Below are positions 48,766 to 59,584 of a DNA stretch of 64,000 nucleotides, in pieces. The DNA is from Leptobrachium leishanense. Taxonomy: Eukaryota; Chordata; Amphibia; Anura; Megophryidae. The stretch lies in contig CM019068.1 in NCBI GenBank assembly GCA_009667805.1, positions 11,512,889-11,576,888 of the forward strand, read 5' to 3'. A program made the position numbers and the translations under genes. Position 1 is the first letter of the stretch. Every line of letters starts with the position of its first letter. Under the pieces are notes generated by a model. That model made no database searches, was not told the DNA's origin, and saw only the letters and a list, made by a program, of their open reading frames with translations.

Positions 48766-49082
48766 ACTACTTACATACAATTACTAAAGCAAACAACTCT
48801 ATGGAACGATTCAGATATGTTTGACTGTTTCATCAAGCCCCCTGTCCCTGTAAATTGGCCTGTGGTGCTGAATCTGTTGTCGGCCCCACAGGCCAATGGA
48901 CAGCTCAATATTAACAAAACCCAAGAAAATAGTGTGATATACAAGCGCCTTTCATTTTAAACACCTTTATCCTCTATAGGTTGTGCTACTTTACGCGGAT
49001 GAAATGCAATTCGCCCTCTCACGGAGTTGCTAAAAGTTATGAACAAAGTAGTACAGAGAAGCGCACCAAACTATATATATAT

Positions 49083-49508
49083 ATATTTACAAGAGTTGTG
49101 GTGGAGGACAAAAAGTGAGATAAAAAGCCTCCACACTATAATTAGTTGTGTTTATTATTGCAGAAGCCACTTGCACATCACAGCAATTCGATGAATTGCA
49201 TCCCAGAGCTCCTGTGCCACATTCCCCATATGCAGCAAGGAATTCTGGGTAGGATATGCAAATTATATCTGTCTCACTTTTATGCATCCTGGGTCTGTTA
49301 TTACACAGAACCCTAAAATCAATGCATGCCACACTATGGCTTTGTAGCAGAGATAAGGTTTATGCAACTGGTCAAAGCCACTCCTAGGACAGCGCTGTTT
49401 CGGGTTTATTGGACCCTCATCAGCTAGGAGCTAGGCATGACCAGTTGCAGTGGATGTTTGGACCCGGAGGGTAAATCAGTACTTACAAGGGTTGTGGTGG
49501 AGGACATC
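49083..49508 (-). mobile_element. Hammerhead-bearing repeat, locus 1 (retrozyme or Penelope-like)
   Basis: One ~395-bp unit plus the first ~26 bp of a second: 'ggttgtggtggaggac' occurs at about 49490 and 'gagttgtggtggaggac' at about 49094. The left border lies next to a TA run (49070-49084). The unit contains a complete hammerhead ribozyme core on the minus strand (49381-49430). The second locus is at 56385-57095. No coding frame. Tandem units with one hammerhead each are known from animal and plant retrozymes and from the terminal repeats of Penelope-like elements; which of these this is cannot be settled here. Confidence 0.75.
49381..49430 (-). ncRNA. Type I hammerhead ribozyme, copy 1
   Basis: Read on the minus strand: stem I CTCCTAG, core CTGATGA, stem II GGGT with loop CCAATAA and ACCC, core GAAA, stem III within CAGCGCTGT (a loopless palindrome), cleavage triplet GTC, and stem I closing strand CTAGGAG. 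All conserved core bases of a hammerhead are present. The very short palindromic stem III matches the minimal hammerheads of Penelope-like elements and retrozymes, which are thought to work as dimers. Predicted self-cleavage falls after GTC, between 49388 and 49387. The role would be processing of multimeric transcripts to unit length. Confidence 0.87.
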
Positions 49509-50973
49509 CTAGCTGAGCGTGATGACGTGGCGCCCACCGAGTATAAATTCAGACGTCTGAGATGTGTTCCTTGCCCTAATGTGGTTCTCACTTTTCTCAG
49601 TGCATGCTATAGTATTCTGATTGATATTTGGTGTACCGACCTGGCTTGTCTATCGTCTCTCTTGGCTGTTAACACCTTGGCTCATGTACTGACTACCCGC
49701 TCTGGCATATGACCCCTGACATTCCTGACTACACGCTCTGGAATTCCTGACTACCCGTTCTGGCATTCCTGACTACCCATTCTGGCATATGACCCTTGGC
49801 ATTTCCTCTGACATCCAGAGTTGGTACTTAACCCCTTGTGTCTAGCACCCGAGTAAACTGTATGCTCTTGCATACAACTGGCATTCCTAACTACCTGCTC
49901 TGGCATACAACACCTGGCATTTCTAACTATCCACTCTGGCATACAACTCCTGTCATTCCTGACTACCTGATCTGGCATACAACTCCTGGCATTCCTAACT
50001 AATCACTCTGGCATACAACTCCTGGCATTCCTAACTATCCACTCTGGCATACAACTCCTGGCATTCCTGACTACCTGCTCTGGCATACAACTCCTGGCAT
50101 TCCTGACTACTCGCTCTGGCATACAACTCCTGGCATTCCTAACTATCCACTCTGGCATGCAACTCCTTGCATTCCTGACTACTCACTCTGGCATACAACC
50201 CCTGCCATTCCTAACTATCCGCTCTGGCATATGACTCTTGGCATTTCCTCTGTCATCCAGAATTGATACTTAACCCGTCGTGTCTAGCTCACGTGTAATC
50301 CTTGTCATTTGCTCACAATCATCCCTAATTTAACCCCTTGTGTCTGAGTAAGCTGTATGCTCTTGCATACAACTGGCATGCCTGACTACCTGCTCTGGCA
50401 TACAACACCTGGCATTTCTAACTATCAACTCTGGCATGCAACTCCTGGCATTCCTGACTACCTGATCTGGCATACGACCCCTGGCATTCCTGACTACCTG
50501 CTCTGGCATTCAATTCCTGGCATTCCTAACTATACACTCTGGCATACAACTCCTGGCATTCCTAACTATCCACTCTGGCATACAACTCCTGGCATTCCTG
50601 ACTACCTCCTCTGGCATACAACTCCTGGCATTCCTAACTATCCACTCTGGCATACAACTCCTTGCATTCCTGACTACTTACTCTGGCATACAACCCCTGC
50701 CATTCCTAACTATCCGCTCTGGCATACGACTCTTGGCATTTCCTCTGACATCCAGAATTGGTACTTAACCCGTTGTGTCTAGCTCACAAGTAATCCTTGT
50801 CATTTCGCTCACAATCATCCCTAATATAACCCCTGGTGTTTATCTGTTTATATACTCCTCTGGTTCTGCTTTCTGATTTTAGTTAGATATAACAACCATA
50901 TGAAGGATCGGAAGTGTAGGATAGTTGTGTTGCGTATTGGGATCAGACATTTATATCTAGAAGGAATGTGACA
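49509..50973 (+). mobile_element. 5'-truncated Ty3/Gypsy-type LTR with 36-bp array
   Basis: A TATA-like GTATAAATTC lies near 49540, the 3' part contains 'gaaggatcggaagtgtagg', and the right end GAATGTGACA matches the end style of the LTR at 59868-60760 (CCGTGACA). In between lies a large 36-bp minisatellite (49695-50740). The left terminus is missing, apparently lost at the junction with the hammerhead repeat. No primer-binding site or gag follows, so only the LTR is here. This is an inference from layout and short matches. Confidence 0.65.
49695..50745 (+). repeat. 36-bp minisatellite within the LTR, with ~500-bp higher-order copy
   Basis: Units read 'ctggcattcctaactatcca' + 'ctctggcatacaactc' (36 bp) with variants. 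The non-repetitive phrase 'tggcatttcctctgacatcc' ... 'acttaacccgttgtgtctag' recurs near 49798, 50230 and 50733, showing that blocks of the array were duplicated together. The 36-bp period also occurs at the same place in the LTR at 59868. Confidence 0.92.
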
Positions 50974-52079
50974 CCAATGCCTTGAACGTATACAAGAACC
51001 AAACCTGATATATCCACTACCCCCACAATCCTAAATCCATGTCCAAATTGTAAGGCAAAATCGCCCTCGTCATGTCATAGAAATCTGCTAATATCCATGT
51101 CTAATATCCATGATGTCCCTCCAAGGTCACACGTATACGTTCAGCAACATTTGTGTTTATCAATATTGTTTCCTTTTGTTTACAGAGAATGTCCCAAGTG
51201 TGCAACGTGGGACGTTAGAAAGCGAGCGCTGCTTAGGACGTGCCGTGTAATGACTATTTTACAGGCAATTAAATTTATCACCAGCTAGTTACAATATGCT
51301 AGGAGATATTATCATCTCTGTACTCGAAAGGTTAGAGGAGCCAAAGTTCTAAGAGTTGAGTGCATATCAGATTTATGTCACAGCGTGACTTACTGCTCAA
51401 CCTCGCCTCATTTAGAAAGATGCAAAGAAATCTATTCTATTCAGGGCTCGATATGTAAAATAATCATGTCCTGTCTGAATGTAGACTTCAAACTCCCCTT
51501 TCCTGTTGCTTCAAGATCCTTTTTATATTTTATTTTCCGGCGTAGAACAGAAATCTGGGTAACTTTGTATTTAGAGAGGCCGAATCACTATTCTGTCACT
51601 TTCAGCTGTAAAACAGTTTTTTTTTTCTTAATTTTTGATGAATTATTCCAGCCCCGAGCAGCCGCAGTGTCTCTAAACCCCTTTTAAAATCTTCTTTTAT
51701 GAAGAAATGCTGAACATTTTGAGAAAAAGATGAAAAGTGGCAGAATATGGTATTCTGTGTGACAAATACTGAATGCTAGGAAGATATGAAATGATTCTGT
51801 TTTTGTGCTTTTGAAGGCATGGCTGCTCAGGATGGCGCTGCGGTGTGTCACAAACCAGCTCATGTTTATCTGCCCTTTGTCACTGCAGGAATTTGTGCTG
51901 CATTTCCCATAAAACTCAATCAGACTTTTATCGAAATGACGTACAGAGTATGTGATTTGTATGTATGGTGTATGTTTATATAATATATCTACTTATATTA
52001 TGGGATGTGTTCTATTCTACAACAGTTCAGAATGTATGGTGCATGTTTCGCCCAATTTAAATCTGTGTCCTGTGTAAGT
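50974..52079. other. No recognised feature
   Basis: No gene or family match found. Confidence 0.45.
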
Positions 52080-52462
52080 GGTGCATGGCTGTTTATAGCA
52101 TGAATGTATGGTGCATGGCTGTTTATAGCATGAATGCATGTTGCATGGCTGGTTGTGGCACACCTACGTGGTGCATGGCTGGTTGTGGCATGCCTGAGTG
52201 GTGCATGGCTGGTTGTGGCACACCTACGTGGTGCATGGCTGGTTGTGGCATGCCTGAGTGGTGCATGGCTGGTTGTGGCACACCTACGTGGTGCATGGCT
52301 GGTTGTGGCATGACTGAGTGGTGCATGGCTGGTTGTGACACGCATGTGTCTTGCATGGCTGGTTGTGGCACGCCTGTGTCTTGCATGGCTGGTTGTGGCA
52401 CACCTGTGTGGTGCATGTCTGGTTGTGGCAAGCCTGTGTGGTGCATGGCTGGTTGTGGCATG
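52080..52462 (+). repeat. 30-bp minisatellite, about 13 units, partly 60-bp dimers
   Basis: Units read 'gtgcatggctggttgtggca' + 'cacctacgtg'. The tails 'cacctacgtg' and 'tgcctgagtg' alternate in the centre, giving a 60-bp dimer. The first units carry 'tttatagcatgaat' instead. Confidence 0.95.
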
Positions 52463-54057
52463 TAACACGATTACATATCGAGATGCCACATTAACACGAT
52501 TACATATCGAGATAATACATTAACACGATAACATATCGAGACGATACATTAACACGATTACATATCAAGACGCTACATTAACACGATTACATATAGAGAC
52601 GATACATTAACACGATTACATATCGAGATGATACATTAACACGATTACATATCGAGACGATACATTAACACGATTACATATCAAGACGCTACATTAACAC
52701 GATTACATATAGAGACGATACATTAACACGATTACATATCGAGATGATACATTAACACGATTACATATCGAGACGATACATTAACACGATTACATATCGA
52801 GATGATACATTAACACGATTACATATCGAGACGCTACATAAACATGATTACATATCGAGACGATACATTAACACGATTACATATCGAGATGATACATTAA
52901 CACGATTACATATCGAGACGCTACATAAACATGATTACATATCGAGACGATACATTAACACGATTACATATCGAGATGATACATTAACACGATTACATAT
53001 CGAGATGCCGCATTAACACGATTACATATCGAGACGATACATTAACACGATTACATATCGAGACGATACATTTCACACGATTACATATCGAGATGATACA
53101 TTAACACGATTACATATCGAGACGATATATCAAGACGATACATTAACACGATAACATATCGAGACGATATATCAAGACGATACATTAACACGATAACATA
53201 TCGAGACGATACATTAACACGATTACATATCAAGACGCTACATTAACACGATTACATATCGAGACGATACATTAACACGATTACATATCGAGATGATACA
53301 TTAACACGATTACATATCAAGACACTACATTAACACGATTACATATCGAGACGATACATTAACACGATTACATATCGAGATGATACATTAATACGATTAC
53401 ATATCAAGACACTACATTAACACGATAACATATCGAGACACCACATTAACACGATTACATATCAAGATGATACATTAACACGATTACATATCGAGACGAT
53501 ACATTAACACGATTACATATCAAGACGCTACATTAACACGATTACATATCGAGACGCTACATTAACACGATTACACCGAGACGCTGCATTAACACGATTA
53601 CATATCGAGACGATACATTAACACGATTACATATCAAGACACTACATTAACACGATAACATATCGAGACACCACATTAACACGATTACATATCAAGATGA
53701 TACATTAACACGATTACATATCGAGACATCACATTAACACGATTACATATCGAGACGATACATTAACACGATTACATATCGAGATGATACATTAACACGA
53801 TTACATATCAAGACACTACATTAACACGATAACATATCGAGACGCTACATTAACACGATTACATATCAAGATGATACATTAACACGATTACATATCGAGA
53901 CACCACATTAACACGATTACATATCGAGACGCTACATTAACACGATAACATATCGAGACACCACATTAACACGATTACATATCAAAACGATACAGTAACA
54001 CGATTACATATCGAGACGCCACATTAACACGATTACATATTGTGATGATACATTAAC
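52463..54057 (+). repeat. 29-bp minisatellite, about 55 units
   Basis: Units are 'taacacgattacatatcgag' + 'acgatacat' (29 bp). Variants (tcaag, tagag, gatgataca, gacgctaca, gacaccaca) recur in fixed orders, for example a four-unit block of about 116 bp at 52550-52790. It begins directly at the end of the 30-bp array. Confidence 0.97.
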
Positions 54058-54529
54058 ACCGGGTATGGAATGAAGCCCAATATGTTTTTAATGATTTCTC
54101 ATTAATTGCACATTATTTTTAATAAGCCGTCCCAAAGGAAAGGATTTTGCTGCTTGTGAACTTCACTAATGTCTTTGTTTTGCAACTGTTGAGGGAAAGT
54201 ATTTGATAGCAACATTTTACAAAGGGCGACTTTTCAAAGATTTCTAGGACTAAGGTAGTTTTTTTTTTGTTTTTTCATCAACGGAGAATGTTCATCTTCA
54301 GAAATTATCTTGATGGTGGAGAAGGGTTGCTGAGTAATAATTCTGCAAATCTTCTGTTTGTAAAGCGAGCGGCTTAAGGAGAAGATTAATTTAGTGCAGA
54401 TTGTTTTAAAGATGAGAAACTAAAAATGCTCATAATGAAAACCATTGTAAATTGGTTAAATATTTGTGATTAAAGGGAACATACAATAAACAGAACAAAC
54501 AATAAACGGGTGGAAAGTATAAATGAGCA
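54058..54529. other. No recognised feature
   Basis: AT-rich spacer between two arrays. Confidence 0.5.
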
Positions 54530-54906
54530 CTATACTGGTAGAACGTATAGACATGCACTATGTGGATAGAACGTATATACTGGTAATATACGAGTGGAAC
54601 ATATAGATGGGCAATATGCGGGTTGAATGTGGACGCGCACTATACGGGTATAATGTATAGCCGTTCACTATATGGAACATATAGACAGGCAATATACTGG
54701 TAGACCGTATAGATAGGCAATTTACGGGTAGAAGTATAGACGGGCAATATATGGCTAGATTGTATAGATGTGCAATTTATGGGTGGAACATTTAGATGGG
54801 TGATATACGGGTAGAACGTATGGACATGCAATATATATGGGTAGACCATATTGGCGAGCAATATATGGACATACCGTATATATATATGCGGTATATGGGT
54901 AGATCG
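54530..54906 (+). repeat. 28-bp minisatellite, part 1
   Basis: Irregular units near 'agaacgtatagacgtgcact' + 'atatgggt'. The array continues at 56063-56385 and 57166-57425 after two insertions. Confidence 0.85.
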
Positions 54907-55120
54907 TAGACATGTGCACAGCACAAAATTTCGTTTTGAACTAATGGATTAGTCCTAAAATGCACTTTATTTAGTTGCTTAAGAAATTCGTTTTCAGTTC
55001 TTTAGTATGAAATCTAATTTCATTCATCCAAAAACCAGTGGATACAATTACTATTGTAGTGGCTCCTCAGAGGGCTGAGATCGCTGCTCGTTACAGTATC
55101 TCTCACTCTCAGCACAATGT

Positions 55121-55251
55121 GGGCCATATTACATAGTTGGTGCTAACTTAACCAGAGCTGTTGTAAACTTCCCAGAGCCATTATAGCCTATGGAGGTTTT
55201 CAGTTTACAACAGCTCTGGTTAAGTTAGCACCAACATTGTAATACTGCCCC
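55121..55251. mobile_element. Palindromic GGGC MITE (Harbinger-like)
   Basis: A 131-bp near-perfect palindrome: the left arm begins GGGCCATATTACATAGTTGG and the right arm is the complement of GGGGCAGTATTACAATGTTG, and both continue 'tgctaacttaaccagagctg'. No target duplication was found. It is nested in the hAT element. Confidence 0.75.
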
Positions 55252-55496
55252 GTGTCAGGCAAAGCTGTTACAGTAACTGACTGCTGCTCATCACAGTGTT
55301 CAGAGTTTCAGTAAAACTAGTAAATATAGTTTTATATATAAGAGGTTAGAACAATATTATTTCCTTGTTTTACTGAAACTCTGAGCGCTGTTACAGTCAG
55401 TTACTGTAACATCTGAGCCTGATACATTGTACTGAGATAATCTAACAAGCAGCTGATCTCAGCGTTCACAGCCACTGGATTTAAAGGGCTAAAATT

Positions 55497-55830
55497 TAAA
55501 GGCTCCTCTCTGTATAATGTTATAACATCCTCCTGCATTAATTAATACCCCTCTCTGTATAATGTATAGAACATCCTCCTGAATTAATGTCCCTCTCTGT
55601 GTAGAACATCCTCCTCAATTTATAGCTTTCTCTGTATAATGTATATAACATCCTCCTGCATTAATACCCCTCTCTGTATAATGTATAGAACATACTCCTG
55701 CATTAATTAATGCTCCTCTCTGTATAATGTATAGAACAGCCTCCTGCATTAATTAATACACCTCTCTGTATAATGTATAGAACATCCTCCTGCATTAATT
55801 AATGCCCCTCTCTGTATAGAACATCCTACT
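55497..55830 (+). repeat. ~46-bp tandem repeat, about 7 irregular units
   Basis: Units vary around 'cctctctgtataatgtatag' + 'aacatcctcctgcattaatt' + 'aatgcc', some shortened. Internal to the hAT element. Confidence 0.88.
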
Positions 55831-56062
55831 GCATTGGCATGTGGAGGGTGCAGAACTTCGATGTTGCGCTCTTCATTGCTGGTCTCCTTCACTCCTCAAT
55901 GTAATATCACGAAAAGGACTGAAACTAAAATGTAGTGCATTTTATTTTAGTTTCTTTCGTTTTTGGACTGAGCAGTTTCGTATCTCTTGAGTCATACGAA
56001 AACTAAATTATCTCAAAATTCGGACTAAATTGTTTTAGTACTAAAACGAATGCACATGTCTA

Positions 56063-56384
56063 GTAGAACGTATATGTGGGCAATGTGGCTAGAATGTATA
56101 GACGTGCACTATATGGGTAGAACGTATAAATGGCAATATATGGCTAGAACGTATAGCCGTGTAATATATTGGTAGAACATATAGGCGGACAATATATGTC
56201 TAGAACATATAGATGGGCAATATATGGCTAGAACGTATAGGTGGGCAATATATGACTAGAATGTATAGATGTGCAATTTATGGGTAGAACATTTAGATGG
56301 GTGATATACGGGTAGAACGTATGGACAGGCAATATATACGGGTAGACCGTATTGGCGAGCAATATATGGGCATACCGTATATAT
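56063..56384 (+). repeat. 28-bp minisatellite, part 2
   Basis: Continuation of the array at 54530, for example 'tagaacgtatagccgtgtaa' + 'tatattgg'. It ends at a TA run followed by the second hammerhead-bearing repeat. Confidence 0.85.
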
Positions 56385-57092
56385 ATATATATAGTGTGTT
56401 TAATATTGCAGAAGCCACCTGCACATCATAGCAATTCAAAGAATTGCATCTCAGAGCTCCTGTGCCACATTCCCCATATGCAGCAAGGAATTCTGGGTAG
56501 GATATGCAAATGACCTCTGTCTCACTTTTATACATCCTGGATCTGTTATTACACAGAACCCTAAAATCAATGCTATGCCAAACTGTGGCTTTGTAGCAAA
56601 GATAAGGTTATGCAACTGGTCAAAGCCACTCCCAGGACAGCACTGTTTCAGGTTTGTTGAACCTTCATCAGCTAAGAGGCAGGCATGACCAGTTGCAGTG
56701 GATGCTTGGACCATAGGTAAGTAAGTGTCTATAAGGGTTGTGGTGAAGGACTAAAAGTGAGATAAAAAGCCTCCACACTATAATAAGTGTGTTTAATATT
56801 GCAGAAGCCACCTGCACATCATAGCAATTCAAAGAATTGCATCCCAGAGCTCCTGTGCCACATTCCCCATATGCAGCAAGGAATTCTGGGTAGAATATGC
56901 AAATGACCTCTGTCTCACTTTTATACATCCTGGATCTGTTATTACACAGAACCCTGAATGTGGCACAGGAGCTCTGGGATGCAATTCTTTGAATTGCTAT
57001 GATGTGCAGGTGGCTTCTGCAATATTAAACACACTTATTATAGTGTGGAGGCTTTTTATCTCACTTTTAGTCCTTCACCACAACCCTTATAG

Positions 57093-57095
<3 letters not shown>
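56385..57095 (-). mobile_element. Hammerhead-bearing repeat, locus 2
   Basis: Same family as 49083-49508. 'gtttaatattgcagaagcca' occurs at 56398 and again at 56791, a 393-bp unit. The second unit stops near 56955 and is followed by an inverted piece (56955-57095) that is the reverse complement of about 56735-56875. TA runs border both sides. One hammerhead core at 56629-56678. Confidence 0.75.
56629..56678 (-). ncRNA. Type I hammerhead ribozyme, copy 2
   Basis: Minus strand: stem I CTCTTAG, core CTGATGA, stem II AGGT with 7-nt loop TCAACAA and ACCT, core GAAA, stem III in CAGTGCTGT, cleavage triplet GTC, stem I closing strand CTGGGAG. Compared with copy 1 the first pair of stem II changes from G-C to A-U on both sides (compensatory), and the other stem changes keep G-U pairs. 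Core bases are unchanged. Confidence 0.85.
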
Positions 57096-57151
<56 letters not shown>

Positions 57152-57165
57152 ATATATATATATAT
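57096..57165. repeat. (AT)n microsatellite
   Basis: About 35 AT dinucleotides with one CT interruption. It borders the hammerhead repeat on one side and the 28-bp array on the other. Confidence 0.97.
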
Positions 57166-57425
57166 GCGGTATATGTGTAGACCTTATATGTGGGCAATGT
57201 GGCTAGAATGTATAGCCGTGCACTATATGGGTAGAATGTATAGATAGACAATGTAGAATGGCTAGAATGTATAGACGTGCAATATATGACTGGGGCATAT
57301 AGACATGCAATATAAGAGTAGAGCATATAAGTGGACAATATATGGCTAGAACGTATAGACGTGTAAAATATTGGTAGAACGTATAGGTGGGCAATATATG
57401 GCTAGATTGTATTGATGTGCAATAC
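57166..57425 (+). repeat. 28-bp minisatellite, part 3
   Basis: Third segment of the array at 54530 and 56063, decayed and irregular ('tagaatgtatagacgtgcaa' + 'tatatgac'). Confidence 0.8.
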
Positions 57426-57722
57426 GCAGTTACATCTTAACGTAGTGACTCCGTGAAAGTGTCTGTCTGTAGGGCTTTTACAAAGTCTACTGGAAACAAT
57501 GTTGCACTGTGTGGGCCAGACAAAGCAGACAACCTTTATCATGCAAGATTATCAAAAAGCATTTAACCTGCATAAAACAATATGTTAATTTAAATTGCTG
57601 TAATGCTGTGACTCGCTCGCTTACTTGGCAATAGAACAAAGTGTTAATATTTATACAGGTTTTGCCTCTTTACAAGGTTCTCACTGCAGGCACAAAGTAA
57701 CTGGACACAAGTTCGATACTTG
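57426..57722. other. No recognised feature
   Basis: Spacer. Nothing recognised. Confidence 0.45.
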
Positions 57723-57903
57723 CAGGGTTATTCAGAGAGCGGTGAAAAGCAGGAGAATGAATGGAGAATGAAAAATTCTAGGTCAAAATAGCCAAACCAG
57801 AAAAATTCTCCCTTTCATCTCACTTTCCAAATTGGCTATTTTGACCTCGAATTTTTCATTCTCCATTCATTCTCCTGCTTTTCACGCTCTCTGAATAACC
57901 CTG
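57723..57903. mobile_element. 181-bp palindromic MITE with CAGGGTTAT ends
   Basis: Both ends read CAGGGTTATTCAGAGAGCG outward-in, and the arms match for about 70 bp with one insertion and a few mismatches. Flanks are TTG and TTA (two of three bases match). It shares its first ~17 bases with the ~900-bp CAGGGTTAT family, which suggests use of the same transposase. A degenerate relative is at 361-530. Confidence 0.82.
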
Positions 57904-58525
57904 TTAGCATTTCGGCTCACTTCGACGATTCTGTTTCACCAAAAATTCAGTGAATTCACTATTTAGCGAGTGGTCACTGTATTTTGCTGAAGCAGCTATC
58001 AGACGTCACCGAAAACCGTCAAATTGGTATCAGCAAATTCCACCGAAATGAGGAGGGGGTTCTCCTATTCTCCTAATAGGTTAAATGAATAAAAATGAAG
58101 TAAATATCTGTCTAAATACTAAAAAAGGTCTGTTACAATATAAACACCTTTCGAAAAATTAAATAATAAAAAAAAAATGGGCTTTTGCAAAAAATAAAAA
58201 TAATTGGTCTTGAAAAAAATAATAGAATTAAACATATTCCATTTATTACATTGAAGCCTATGGGATTGACCTGTTTAAACCTGTCAAATTGAAACTGAAA
58301 TCCGGTTATTTTGCCCACATTTCGGTGCAATTCGGCGCTCTGTGAATAGACCAATCGATGGTTTCCAATGGGATAATTTTGGTGCCGTTGATTTGCACCG
58401 TATTTCGTTGACAATTCACCTGTTCTTGGTGAAGTGACAGATTTTTAAATAGACAAATCGCCCGAAATTGCACCTGCAGTGATATTTACCATTCGGTAGC
58501 AAATTTGAGGTTAATGAATAACCCG
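57904..58525. mobile_element. Decayed CAGGGTTAT-related element
   Basis: The right end 'ttaatgaataacccg' and the body match the first kilobase of the window ('cctatgggattgacctgttt', 'aatagaccaatcg', 'ggtctgttaca'). Probably an older copy, now next to the 181-bp palindrome. Confidence 0.5.
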
Positions 58526-59584
58526 TCATCAAGCTTTCTGCTCCCACTTATCTGCTATCTTTCTGCACCTAACCTCCCACTGCACACTCATAATATTATC
58601 ATAATTGGGTAAGAGCAAAGGCAAAACATTCCGTTCAGATTCCGAAATATTCAAACCCATTTGGAACATCGGGGGCGTCAGAAAATATTTGTCCATTTTC
58701 GATACTGCGATGTATTTAATTATTAAAACCTTACGGAAAAAAGCAAGAATGGCTCCAATACGAAACGATGCACATGACACCCACAATCAAGCATTTGCTC
58801 CAAAATCATGCACATCTACCAAAACGATGCCCAGAATGGAGTTTTATATCCCAAAAATGATGCACAGAATGAGGTATTTGATTAAAAAAATGCAAGCGAT
58901 GGGGCAATGTGTTCTGAAATAGTGCATCGAATGAAGTGCATGTGTTGAAATGAATCACATAAAAAAAAATCCTAAGCTCCAAAATAACTCCCAATGACGC
59001 ACATTCACCTAACGTGACGCACATAATGATGCATAGGCGTCAAAGCTGCGGATCATTCTGAATATGTCAGATTATATTCGGATCCAGCTGATTTATCATC
59101 TGATTGGTTAGGATCAATTAGGAATTGATTGGAATCGCCAAAGTGTCGTTTATTCGGCTGAATTGATCTGAACCGAATCTCACATGTCAGATGATTATAC
59201 AAATCTTTATTGCGACTTGACAAACCTATGACTTAACATCTATAGAAACTCGTTAAAGAACGAATGCATGAATAGCGGTGGAATTCGGTTCCTAAGGCTC
59301 AACATGACACCATTATTACCTTAGCTCGTTTGGGCCAATGTTCAATATTTTGGCAGTATTCTTGTAGAATGTACGAAATATGTAACAATCTGAAAGTCAA
59401 TTATTTTTAAAAGAAAAATCACTATACAATGAGGTAACACATGCACCACCCTTACCTGTTGGGCTCCATCTGAAATTATTTAGATGCAACCATAGTTTTC
59501 TGATTTTTCTAGGACAGTGAGACCAAGCATTTCCACTTTGTCCTTCTTCCAGAACTTTACTTCGTAGAAGATCTTGCTTAGAAG
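58526..59584. other. No recognised feature
   Basis: Several short frames, no recognisable protein or repeat. Confidence 0.45.

Larger units (their letters stand above)
54907..56062. mobile_element. hAT-type element inserted in the 28-bp array
   Basis: Ends TAGACATGTGCA and TGCACATGTCTA, flanked by GTAGATCG and GTAGAACG (8-bp duplication with one mismatch; GTAGAACG is part of the array unit). The interior has inverted repeats, a nested palindromic MITE (55121-55251) and a 46-bp tandem repeat (55497-55830). No transposase frame. Confidence 0.82.
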
